Positions 25,262-33,877 of a stretch of 64,000 nt of DNA are shown piece by piece. The translations under genes were made by a program, and so were the position numbers. Source of the stretch: Ligilactobacillus pobuzihii E100301 = KCTC 13174 (GTDB lineage: Bacteria; Bacillota; Bacilli; Lactobacillales; Lactobacillaceae); contig NZ_KB714693.1 of the NCBI RefSeq assembly GCF_000349725.1, positions 14,433 through 78,432 on the forward strand. The letters run 5' to 3'. Each line of letters opens with the position of its first letter. Position 1 is the first letter of the stretch. The notes below the pieces were generated by a model, which saw only the letters and a program-made list of their open reading frames with translations, made no database searches and had not been told where the DNA came from.

Positions 25262-26800
25262 CTATATATGTTGTAATGTTCCATCCTTAATTTGACTGGT
25301 GACCACCTTTTTCAAAGCTCGTTTATTGATTTTACCTGTTCCATTCAAGGGAAATTCCTTAGTAAAATAATAAAACTTAGGGATTTTATACTTCGTCAAA
25401 AAGCGCAGCGCGTAGTCACTAAGATCTTTGACTAATTCAGTCGTCTCTCTAGGACATTTGTCCTTTAAGATCACCGCTGCAGCAACCGATTCCCCCCAGC
25501 GGTCATTAGGGAATGGGACGACACACACATTTCTTACAGCTGGATGAGCATGCAAAACATTTTCGACTTCAGACGGAAAGACATTTTCTCCTCCAGTAAT
25601 TATCATATCTTTTTTACGGTCAACGATAAAATAGTCCCCATCTTCATCTTCATAGGCTAAATCACCTGTTCTAACATATTCCCCTGCGAATGATTCGAGT
25701 GAAGCTTTAGTATTATTCCAATAACCAATAAAACCATGTTCACCCGCGATTTGTAACTCACCTACTTCTCCTTGTTTGACTTCAACGCCGTCATCACCAA
25801 TTAGTCGTACTTTTGCGAACATAAATGGTTTACCAACGGACGTAGGTTTATTTGTAACAGTTGTTTTACTCTTATTAAAATTATTAGGTCCAACTTCGGT
25901 TATACCATAAGAATTTTGAATGTATAAACCTTTCTCTTCGAAAGCCTGTTCAACTTTCTGGGACGGTGGTGCCCCACCAGAAATAAGCTGTTTGACTGAT
26001 GATAAGGCCTCATAGTCGATCATACCTCTTTGCCAGAGATCATAATACATAGTAGGAACCATGAAGACCCTCGTTGGACGATATTTCGACATATTTTCTG
26101 TAGTTAACTGAGCTTCATAAGTCGGTTGTAAAATAACTGTTCCACCAACCAACAACAATGGGACCGTAAAACAAAATAATCCTGCTGAATGAAACATCGG
26201 TCCAATCGTGATAGTTGAATCTTGCGCAGTCAACTTCCAATTTGAAATGGTAAAGAATGCGTTATGAATTATCCCACTATGGCTTAGTAAAGTTCCCTTA
26301 GGAGCACCCGTCGTGCCGCTTGTGTAGATCATGACAGCTGGTTCATCTTTTTTCACATAGTTAACTTTTAAGTGTGCAAATTCTTTCTGCGAAAAAACAT
26401 CTTCATAAGCTACCTGATGCACATCTCGTAGTTGATATTTATCACCAATATAAACCACTTCTTCTTTAACACGTAAACTTTCATCATAAAAAATAATTGT
26501 TGGATCACAGTCAGACAAAATATCATTTAATTCCATCAATGATAACCGCCAGTTAAGTGGTACAAAAATTGCACCGATTTTACTGGTTGCAAAAAAGAGA
26601 TCTAGGTGACTAATATCATTTTTTGCAAATAAAGCAACTCGGTCTCCTACACCCACCCCATGTTGTTGCAAATAAGCAGCCAGTTTTCTTGCACGTTGAT
26701 TTAAGTCAGTAAAAGTCCACTTTCTATCAGTCAACGAATCGATCACTGCGACTTTTTGGGGATCGATCTGTGCTCTTTTCTGTAACCAGTCAATATCCAC
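25262..26800 (-). CDS. Acyl-CoA synthetase (AMP-forming, class I adenylate-forming family)
   Basis: This 512-residue enzyme activates a carboxylic acid with ATP and CoA. The P-loop-like motif IYTSGTTGAPKGTLLSHSG is intact, as are QNSYGITEVGPNNF, the hinge region YVRTGDLAYEDEDGDYFIVDRKKDMIITGGENVFPSEVE and the C-terminal catalytic lysine in NGTGKINKRALK. It resembles the medium/long-chain or o-succinylbenzoate ligase groups. The start is GTG at 26800 after a GGGG site. It is the last gene of the five-gene acyl-CoA operon, 291 bases after fadN, with a strong hairpin in that gap. The substrate is unknown. Confidence 0.9.
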   Translation of the reverse strand: MDIDWLQKRAQIDPQKVAVIDSLTDRKWTFTDLNQRARKLAAYLQQHGVGVGDRVALFAKNDISHLDLFFATSKIGAIFVPLNWRLSLMELNDILSDCDPTIIFYDESLRVKEEVVYIGDKYQLRDVHQVAYEDVFSQKEFAHLKVNYVKKDEPAVMIYTSGTTGAPKGTLLSHSGIIHNAFFTISNWKLTAQDSTITIGPMFHSAGLFCFTVPLLLVGGTVILQPTYEAQLTTENMSKYRPTRVFMVPTMYYDLWQRGMIDYEALSSVKQLISGGAPPSQKVEQAFEEKGLYIQNSYGITEVGPNNFNKSKTTVTNKPTSVGKPFMFAKVRLIGDDGVEVKQGEVGELQIAGEHGFIGYWNNTKASLESFAGEYVRTGDLAYEDEDGDYFIVDRKKDMIITGGENVFPSEVENVLHAHPAVRNVCVVPFPNDRWGESVAAAVILKDKCPRETTELVKDLSDYALRFLTKYKIPKFYYFTKEFPLNGTGKINKRALKKVVTSQIKDGTLQHI

Positions 26801-27018
26801 TTTAATTGCCCCCTTAGGCTAAACAAGTTTTAAATCATGCTATCTTTTTGACTTTGATAAAAAAACAAATTGTTGTTCCTTTTTATGTGCAACAGTATAT
26901 CTGTTCAGTAACAGGAGAAAAGTTCCTGGGTAACCATTGCTTAAACTTATCCATCCATTACAGTCTCTATATGGAAATACCATATACCAAGATTTTCTGT
27001 CCTGTTATTTATATGTAC

Positions 27019-27055
27019 CTAGAGCCCCAGTGACACTTGTCCCTGGAGTCTCTAG
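27019..27055. repeat. Intercistronic hairpin between fadN and the acyl-CoA ligase gene
   Basis: A 37-base inverted repeat has outer arms CTAGAG and CTCTAG and inner pairs CCCAG/CTGG and GACA/TGTC around a 2-base loop. It starts 36 bases past the fadN stop codon on the minus strand. No T-run follows, so it may be an mRNA-stabilising or processing site rather than a terminator. Confidence 0.6.
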
Positions 27056-27091
27056 TCTAACTAAAATTACCACCAAGTTGCATTTAGTTAA

Positions 27092-29140
27092 TTATTTACC
27101 TGCAGCGCTAAAGTCTGGTCTGTATCCACCGACTGACGCCTCCAAGCCGATTTTAGCTTCTGGGTCAGCAAACATTGGTTTTAACTGTGATAATTCATAA
27201 TCAATACCTTCATCGATCGTCATATTTGTCTGTTTGTCGATAATTGCAGGAATAACTTTCACTGAGTGAGGTGATTTATGAGAAATAGTTTTAGCAACCT
27301 TTTGAATGAAAGCGTCGTCTACTCCATCAACCGATTCGCCCTTCAATGTTTTCTCAATATTTTCATCAGAGAATGCGATCACAATCTGTTGATACGTAGC
27401 AGGTGTTTCACGATCATGATACTTATCATTTTCTCCAGCTGCTTCTAATTGTCCAATTGCTTCATCAACTTCTGTTGGAGCCGTATACTTAGTTATAATA
27501 CCTAAGTCATTTGCTTCTTTTGCACCAACTGTCTTACCGGTTAAGACAAAGTACTTAGCGATCTCTTTACCGACCTGTTTGTTAAAGCGAAGCATGCCAC
27601 CGTAACCTGGGAAGATGCCTAAACCACTTTCGGGGAAGCCAAATGTACCCTTGTCTGTTGCGACGATCGCCTGAGCAGACAATGCTAATTCTGAACCACC
27701 ACCCAATGATAAACCATCAAGAACTGCGATCGTTAACTTGCTTGAAGTTTCGATATCACGGAAGAGTTTATGTCCGTCACGTGTAAAGTCAACAATATTA
27801 TCTAAAGTACCATTATTTACATTTTCCACGAAGAACTTCAGGTCAGCTCCGGCAACGAATGCTTTACCAGCACCCTTAAAGACGATCGTCTTAACGGCTG
27901 GATCTGCTTCAGCTTTATCAAAGGCCTTACGTAATTGACCAACAACCACGTAATTCAAAGCATTCATGGCTTCTGGGCGATTGATCGTAATTGTAACTTT
28001 ATCGCCGACCTTGTCGTAATCAACATAACGGAATTCAAATGGTTTTTTGGATGCGGCTTGGTCCTTCAACATTTTTACTTCTGGAAAACCAAGACGAGCT
28101 GCGGCCATTTCTTGTGTCCATTTGTAGACATTTTCGACTCCAAATTCATTAGCCAATTGGAAAGGCCCTAAGCGCCATTTCAAGCCAACAATCGCACCAC
28201 GATTAATATCTTCGACTGTTGCGCCACCCTCATCAACTAATTTAGCAGCTGCACCGATCGATGTTGCCAACAATCGATGAGCAACCTCGTCGAATTTTGT
28301 ACGGTCAACGTCCCCGTCTTCAACGTCCCACAAATTACCTTCTTCAACCTTGTCAACCAGTGTTTGTGGTGCTTTGTAAAATGGACTTAATTCCCGTTCA
28401 AACGATTCAGCTGAGTGCAATGCGATCGGAATACCCGTGGCATTCATCAAGGCAAAAGGCCCCATACCGATTTGGAATGCTTCTTCAGCAGCTTTGTCAA
28501 TTGTTGCCTTGTTAGCAATACCTTCTTCATAGATCTTAACGCCTTCTGTTAACCATGGAACAAAGAAACGATTAACTGCAAATCCGGGGGAGTCCTTAAC
28601 AAAAATTGCTGTCTTACCAGTTAAATCTGCGAATTTCTTAGCGATTTGGATCGTTTCATCTGTTGTTCCATCATGAGCAATGATCTCAAGCAAACGGTTC
28701 TTAGCTGGATGAAAGAAGTAATGAGTCCCCAAAACTTTCTCTGGCCGATTTGTTGCTTTTGCAATGTCACGAACATACAAACTTGAAGTGTTTGAACCCA
28801 AGATAGTTTCTGGTTTGCAGATCGCATCAAGTTTTTTCATGACGTCTTGCTTAACTTTCAGGTCTTCGAACACAGCTTCAACAACAAAATCAACGTCTTT
28901 AATTGCTGAATAATCTGTCGCCAAATTTACGCGGCCTAATGTTTCATCAACGTATTTTTGTGTAAATACGCCACGTTTTACACCTTGATCAAGCATGTCT
29001 TTGATTTTCTTGTACCCTGAGTCAACTTGCTCTTGTGTTACATCAACGATCGTTACAGGAACACCTTCTTGTGCGATTTTTTGCGCAATACCGGATCCCA
29101 TTGTACCTGCTCCAACAACTGCTGCTGTAAATTCTGCCAT
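27092..29140 (-). CDS. fadN: 3-hydroxyacyl-CoA dehydrogenase / enoyl-CoA hydratase fusion (FadN type)
   Basis: This 682-residue bifunctional enzyme carries out hydration of enoyl-CoA and NAD-dependent oxidation of 3-hydroxyacyl-CoA. The N-terminal dehydrogenase (about 1-385) has VVGAGTMGSGIAQKIAQEG and the catalytic His-Glu region HYFFHPAKNRLLEI. The C-terminal crotonase part (about 400-590) has FVAGADLKFF, LSLGGGSELALS and FGFPESGLGIFPGYGG with both catalytic glutamates. The domain order (dehydrogenase first) matches Bacillus FadN, not enteric FadB, but the protein is about 100 residues shorter than FadN. It sits between the thiolase and ligase genes. Confidence 0.9.
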   Translation of the reverse strand: MAEFTAAVVGAGTMGSGIAQKIAQEGVPVTIVDVTQEQVDSGYKKIKDMLDQGVKRGVFTQKYVDETLGRVNLATDYSAIKDVDFVVEAVFEDLKVKQDVMKKLDAICKPETILGSNTSSLYVRDIAKATNRPEKVLGTHYFFHPAKNRLLEIIAHDGTTDETIQIAKKFADLTGKTAIFVKDSPGFAVNRFFVPWLTEGVKIYEEGIANKATIDKAAEEAFQIGMGPFALMNATGIPIALHSAESFERELSPFYKAPQTLVDKVEEGNLWDVEDGDVDRTKFDEVAHRLLATSIGAAAKLVDEGGATVEDINRGAIVGLKWRLGPFQLANEFGVENVYKWTQEMAAARLGFPEVKMLKDQAASKKPFEFRYVDYDKVGDKVTITINRPEAMNALNYVVVGQLRKAFDKAEADPAVKTIVFKGAGKAFVAGADLKFFVENVNNGTLDNIVDFTRDGHKLFRDIETSSKLTIAVLDGLSLGGGSELALSAQAIVATDKGTFGFPESGLGIFPGYGGMLRFNKQVGKEIAKYFVLTGKTVGAKEANDLGIITKYTAPTEVDEAIGQLEAAGENDKYHDRETPATYQQIVIAFSDENIEKTLKGESVDGVDDAFIQKVAKTISHKSPHSVKVIPAIIDKQTNMTIDEGIDYELSQLKPMFADPEAKIGLEASVGGYRPDFSAAGK

Positions 29141-29311
29141 TGTTCATCTTCCTTTCTTGTTCAATAAATCTTTTATTTTCTTAAATTTCTCAATATATCA
29201 ATATAATTTCTTAGGAGGAAAAGAGAGGTCCTCGTTTATCAGCTTAAAAACGATAGATAAAGTTAGGGTGTTGGTATGATAACTATATAAGCCAAAGCTT
29301 GTTTTGCTCAC

Positions 29312-30559
29312 TTATCCCTTCCAGTATCCGTTTTCTAACAACATTGCAATTCCTTGACCACCGCCGATACATGCTGATGCGATTGCATAGTGTACATCTG
29401 GACGGTTCTTGAATTCATACAAGACTTCTGTCAAGATCCTGGCACCACTCATACCTAATGGGTGTCCCATTGCTACAGCACCACCATGGGGATCAAAGTT
29501 GTTTTTATAATAATCTGAATCTGTTGAGATACCTAATTGCTTCAAGCAGCCTAAAGTTTGCGCTGAAAAAGCTTCGTTGATCTCTAATAAATCGATATCT
29601 TTTTGCAGATCCATCCCGCGACGTTCTAACAGATCTTGGATAGCCGCTACTGGTCCTAAGCCCATGTATTTTGGGTCGCACCCGGAAATTTGGTAATCAA
29701 CCACCCGACCCATGATCTCAAGGCCCTCTTTTTTAGCAGTTGTTTCCGTTGTCATGATTTCGAAAGCAGCGCCATCATTCAAGCTTGACGCGTTACCAGC
29801 AGTAACTGAACCATCTTTTTCAAACACAGGTCTCAACTTGTTCAATTTTTCAATTGTTGTGTCTGGACGTGGATCACCATCTTTATCAACGACTGTAACT
29901 TTGCCTTTTCGTCCCTTAACTTCAACTGGGATGATCTCTTGTGCAAAGCGACCATTGTTTTGGGCTTCAACTGCGTTCATATTACTGCGGTAAGCGAACT
30001 TATCTTGTTCTTCGCGACTAATATCTAATAAATGGGCCACATTTTCAGCAGTATTACCCATGTGGTTGATACCCGAATCTTTACCCGAAGCTGTACGATG
30101 TCCTTCATCGTTAGCATCGATCAAGCGTTGATCCCCAGACTTCAAGCCGGCATAGCGCACTGATTCTGGCAAATAATAAGGTGCACGTGACAATGATTCT
30201 GCACCACCAGCAGCGATAAATTTCTTATTGCTAACTAAAAGTTCTAAAGCAGCTGAGACAGCTGATTGAATCCCGGAACCACAGATCCGGTTAACTGTCA
30301 TACCTGTAGATGTCTTTGGTAAACCAGTATCGATCCCGATGATATTTCCCAAGTTATTGCTCGTCTGTGAACCAGTGACATGGCCTACGATAACTTCATC
30401 GATGTCTTCTGTTTTAACATTTGACCGTTTAATTGCTTCAGTTAAAGCTGTCACACCTAGTTCTTGTACAGGTACCGTTTTCAAGTCTCCCAAATATGAA
30501 CCAACAGGAGTTCTTGCGGCACCAACAAATACGATATTATCTTCTTTTGCTTTTAACAT
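29312..30559 (-). CDS. fadA: Acetyl-CoA C-acyltransferase (thiolase)
   Basis: This 415-residue thiolase cleaves 3-oxoacyl-CoA with CoA, or condenses two acyl-CoA in the reverse direction. The nucleophilic cysteine is in VNRICGSGIQSA, followed by NEAFSAQTLG, the His in GGAVAMGHPLGMSGAR and the second cysteine in CIGGGQGIAM. All catalytic residues are intact. AAAGGATC precedes the ATG. It is cotranscribed with the acyl-CoA dehydrogenase and fadN genes. Whether it prefers acetoacetyl-CoA or longer chains is not evident; its operon favours a beta-oxidation role. Confidence 0.92.
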   Translation of the reverse strand: MLKAKEDNIVFVGAARTPVGSYLGDLKTVPVQELGVTALTEAIKRSNVKTEDIDEVIVGHVTGSQTSNNLGNIIGIDTGLPKTSTGMTVNRICGSGIQSAVSAALELLVSNKKFIAAGGAESLSRAPYYLPESVRYAGLKSGDQRLIDANDEGHRTASGKDSGINHMGNTAENVAHLLDISREEQDKFAYRSNMNAVEAQNNGRFAQEIIPVEVKGRKGKVTVVDKDGDPRPDTTIEKLNKLRPVFEKDGSVTAGNASSLNDGAAFEIMTTETTAKKEGLEIMGRVVDYQISGCDPKYMGLGPVAAIQDLLERRGMDLQKDIDLLEINEAFSAQTLGCLKQLGISTDSDYYKNNFDPHGGAVAMGHPLGMSGARILTEVLYEFKNRPDVHYAIASACIGGGQGIAMLLENGYWKG

Positions 30560-30609
30560 TTTACTGATCCTTTCTTACTTTTCTTTTGCATTAATTTTGC
30601 TTTTACTCT

Positions 30610-31824
30610 TTAAACAAAAGCACCTGTGCCGGTATAATAACGGCCAATGATCAATGAATTGATCTCATTTGTTCCTTCGTATGTGTACATTGCTTCTATA
30701 TCTGTGAAGAAGCGTACCACATCATATTCAAGTAAGATCCCATTACCACCACAAACTTCACGTGCCAGTTCGGAAGTTTCGCGAGCTTTCAGACCGTTGT
30801 GCATCTTTGCCATTGAAGAATTTTCTTCTAAATAGATCCCTTGCTCTTGTTCCTCAGCTAACCTAGCAGAGATCGCTAACGTTGACTGACAGTTCATTGC
30901 CATCTTAGCTAATTTTTCTTGGATCAACTGGAACTTAGACAATGGTCTACCGAACTGTTGTCTTTCACGTGTATATTTCAAAGCTGATTCAAATGCTCCA
31001 GCAGTTGCACCAGCTAATAACCAAGCAACATCGGAACGAGTATTCCGTAAGATGTGTGCTACATCTCTCCAGGAATTGACCTTTTGAGCACGGTCTGCCT
31101 CACTAACTTTTACATCTTTCATGATGATCTCAGCGTTCGGCATCATACGAAACAAACCTTTTTGTGGTTGAACAAATGTCTCGACTCCTTTTGTTTCACG
31201 TGGAACATAGAATAATTTAACTTGATCATCGTCAACATCACGAGCGAAGAACCCTAAGTATTCAACTACTGCTCCGCCACCGATCCACTTTTTATGACCG
31301 TTCAAGATCCACGTGTCGCCTTCACGTTTGGCTGTGGCTGAAACACCACCGGCAATATCGGAACCATGTTCTGGTTCTGTCATAGCCATTGCACCAGGAT
31401 GTTCCCACGAACGAACACCAGGCATCAAGCGGGCAACCTGTTCATCACTTCCGCCCAAACGGACACATTCATGGAATAAACCGGCATTTTGTGTATAGAA
31501 TGTTCCCACAACTGGGTCAGTTTTAGCTAAGGTATAAGCTCGGAAACCCCGGTATAATTCGGAAGTACTTTTATCTTCACGTCCTTTTGTCAATGAAGGG
31601 GCATCGATCAAATGTAGATCGTAGAGTTTTTGCATAGCATCTAATGGATACTGTGCTTTGTCCCAACCATCTGCCAAAAGTGGATGAATATCTTCTTGCA
31701 GCACTTTTTCTAATTCTTGCAACTTACTTTTTTCTGCTTGAGTCAATTTGTTAGAAAAACCGTAAAGGTCTGAGAAAAATAATCCGCGCTCTTCAAATTT
31801 TTGGTCTGCTTTTGATTCTTTCAT
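30610..31824 (-). CDS. Acyl-CoA dehydrogenase (FAD-dependent)
   Basis: This 404-residue flavoenzyme oxidises acyl-CoA to enoyl-CoA. Family blocks are AMTEPEHGSDIAG, WILNGHKKWIGGG, RQQFGRPLSKFQLIQEKLAKM and CGGNGILLEYDVVRFFTDIEAMYTYEGTNEI, where the Glu of YEGTNEI is the catalytic base. The overall pattern is close to the glutaryl-CoA/short-chain group. I chose the ATG at 31824 because AAAGAAAGGA lies eight bases upstream; the open frame begins 27 bases earlier. The enzyme needs electron-transfer flavoprotein, but no etfAB genes lie in the window. It is the second gene of the acyl-CoA operon. Confidence 0.9.
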   Translation of the reverse strand: MKESKADQKFEERGLFFSDLYGFSNKLTQAEKSKLQELEKVLQEDIHPLLADGWDKAQYPLDAMQKLYDLHLIDAPSLTKGREDKSTSELYRGFRAYTLAKTDPVVGTFYTQNAGLFHECVRLGGSDEQVARLMPGVRSWEHPGAMAMTEPEHGSDIAGGVSATAKREGDTWILNGHKKWIGGGAVVEYLGFFARDVDDDQVKLFYVPRETKGVETFVQPQKGLFRMMPNAEIIMKDVKVSEADRAQKVNSWRDVAHILRNTRSDVAWLLAGATAGAFESALKYTRERQQFGRPLSKFQLIQEKLAKMAMNCQSTLAISARLAEEQEQGIYLEENSSMAKMHNGLKARETSELAREVCGGNGILLEYDVVRFFTDIEAMYTYEGTNEINSLIIGRYYTGTGAFV

Positions 31825-31868
31825 GCTAGACATCCTTTCTTTATGGCTCATCCCAACTAGTGGGCTTA

Positions 31869-33446
31869 CTATTTTGTTTTGGCATTAACGATATCAGCCA
31901 GCTTACCCCATTTTTCTTGGAAGATATCTGGGTTCATTTCAACTAAGTTTTTAGATACTTCTGGTTCGAATTCCATCTGGTCGATAATATCTTTTTGTAG
32001 ATCGATACCAGGAGCGATCTCTATCAAACGTAAATGATTATCATGAAGATCAAAAACCCCGCGTTCTGTAACGTATAAAATATTCTGTCCCTTTTCAGTA
32101 GCGAATTCACCGGAGAAGGTCACCTGAGAAACATGCTTAACAAACTTCGGCATTTTTCCTTGTTTGTCGATAATGACCTTTCCATTTTCAACATGTGACT
32201 TACCACCAACAGTCAACGTCCCAACAAACACAATATTTTGTGTGTTTTGTGATATGTTGATAAAACCTCCAGGACCAGCAACTTGGTTACCAAACATTGA
32301 AACATTATCGTTACCCGCTTGATCGACTTCACCGATCCCTAGAACTGTTAGATCTAAGACGCCGCCGTCGTATAAGTCGAAGTGGTTGGCCATCGAGATC
32401 GATGCTTCAGCATTGTAAACAGCCCCAAAATCAAGTCCAGAAACTGGGCTACCACCCCAAACACCATTTTCAACTGTACTTGTAAACAAATCACCGATCC
32501 CTTCTTCTTGGGCAACGACTGGTACCAAGTCTGGTGTCCCAACTCCGACGTTGATTACTGTGTTGGCTTCTAATTCCATTGCAGCTCGACGCGCGATGAT
32601 CTTCTTAGGTGAAAGTGGCAAAGGTTCCTTATCCTTGTCTAAAACCACTCGGATCTGGTTTGAAAGAGCTGGATCATAAACAACACCTTGTGTTTGCTTA
32701 TGGTCTTCTTGTGGCGAAACCACGATATAATCGACGATCCCACCAGGAACAACAACTTCTTTTGGATCAAGTGAGCCATTTTCAACCAAGTGGGCAACCT
32801 GAGCGATCACGATCCCACCAGAGTTTTTAGCGGCTGAAGCGGCTTCTAAAAGCTCTAAAGTAGAAATTTCTTCTCTGATACTTAAGTTTCCATTTTCGTC
32901 TGCGTATGAACCGCGGATCAAAGCAACATCGACCTTCAAATCTGGGTAGCGTAAGTATTCTTTATCATCGATCTTAACTAACTCGATCAATTCTTCTTTA
33001 GTGATGGTTGTTGCTTTAGAACCATCTAAACGAGGATCAACGAAAGTTTTCAAACCAACCTGAGAAATAAGTGGTTTGTGTCCTGCGATCGAACGATACA
33101 TTTGTGTGATCGCCCCTTGTGGCATCAAGTATGCTTCCACTGAGTTATCATTAACTCGTTTAACAGCTGCAGGAGAAGCCCCAACGTAGCCTGTGATGAT
33201 CCGTTTGACTAAACCATCCTCACCGACCAACGGATCAGCACCTTGTCCATCTGTCCAGTTGCCTAAACCACATGACCACATAAATGTGATATCTCTAGGG
33301 TGACTTTGTTCCTGGAATCTCTTTTGGACCCCCTTGATCAAGTGCATTGGATAACCAGCCATTCCGATACTTTGAGCGGTAACTAAATCTCCGTCCTTGA
33401 CTAAAGCGGCCGCCTGTTTTTGTGAGATCACTTTATTCTTACCCAT
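31869..33446 (-). CDS. Acyl-CoA:acetate/propionate CoA-transferase (YdiF type, two-domain)
   Basis: This 525-residue class I CoA-transferase has both halves fused in one chain. The N-terminal half opens KVISQKQAAALVKDGDLVTAQSIGMAGYP and the C-terminal half has NVGVGTPDLVP. The likely catalytic glutamate is in STVENGVWGG. Such enzymes move CoA between acetate, propionate, butyrate or acetoacetate, and so could activate incoming acids without ATP. The ATG at 33446 follows GGAGG by ten bases; the open frame extends to 33482 without support. It is the first gene of the operon and is divergent from the PucR-type regulator. Confidence 0.9.
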   Translation of the reverse strand: MGKNKVISQKQAAALVKDGDLVTAQSIGMAGYPMHLIKGVQKRFQEQSHPRDITFMWSCGLGNWTDGQGADPLVGEDGLVKRIITGYVGASPAAVKRVNDNSVEAYLMPQGAITQMYRSIAGHKPLISQVGLKTFVDPRLDGSKATTITKEELIELVKIDDKEYLRYPDLKVDVALIRGSYADENGNLSIREEISTLELLEAASAAKNSGGIVIAQVAHLVENGSLDPKEVVVPGGIVDYIVVSPQEDHKQTQGVVYDPALSNQIRVVLDKDKEPLPLSPKKIIARRAAMELEANTVINVGVGTPDLVPVVAQEEGIGDLFTSTVENGVWGGSPVSGLDFGAVYNAEASISMANHFDLYDGGVLDLTVLGIGEVDQAGNDNVSMFGNQVAGPGGFINISQNTQNIVFVGTLTVGGKSHVENGKVIIDKQGKMPKFVKHVSQVTFSGEFATEKGQNILYVTERGVFDLHDNHLRLIEIAPGIDLQKDIIDQMEFEPEVSKNLVEMNPDIFQEKWGKLADIVNAKTK

Positions 33447-33877
33447 TTTCGATAAGCCTCCTCTTGGAAAAATTTCCGTCAATGATCATCCCTATTGCTT
33501 TTTTATCTGATCTTTAACTATAGTTTATCTATAACCCCTTATAAAAGCATCGATATAAGCAATGAATGCGATTACATTTTTTGGTTAATTTGTAGGAAAT
33601 TCCTATATTATCACCTTTTATCAGTGGACATTCATTGAAAAAATACTACAAATTATCCCATGATTCTATCAGCCATTACTTATTTTTTCTTTTGTAAACG
33701 CTTTTTTGGTATAATAAGCTTATTAGATAGACTGGTTAGCTACAAATACTCGTTAATTTAACCAAAATCATTAATAAAACTCATTTTAAGCCTTGAAACT
33801 CACAAAATATCACTACGTTAGTTTTATCCACTTTCCATCAAGCTTCTTGGCTTTCTAATTTAAAAGGAGATCATTAT
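33447..33877. promoter_or_regulatory. Divergent control region of the acyl-CoA operon and PucR-type regulator
   Basis: This 430-base AT-rich gap separates the divergent CoA-transferase and regulator genes and must hold both promoters. TTGTAAACGCTTTTT at 33692-33706 is a cre-like (CcpA) sequence with one mismatch, and TATAAT follows at about 33710 on the plus strand. No other convincing operator was found. Confidence 0.5.
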
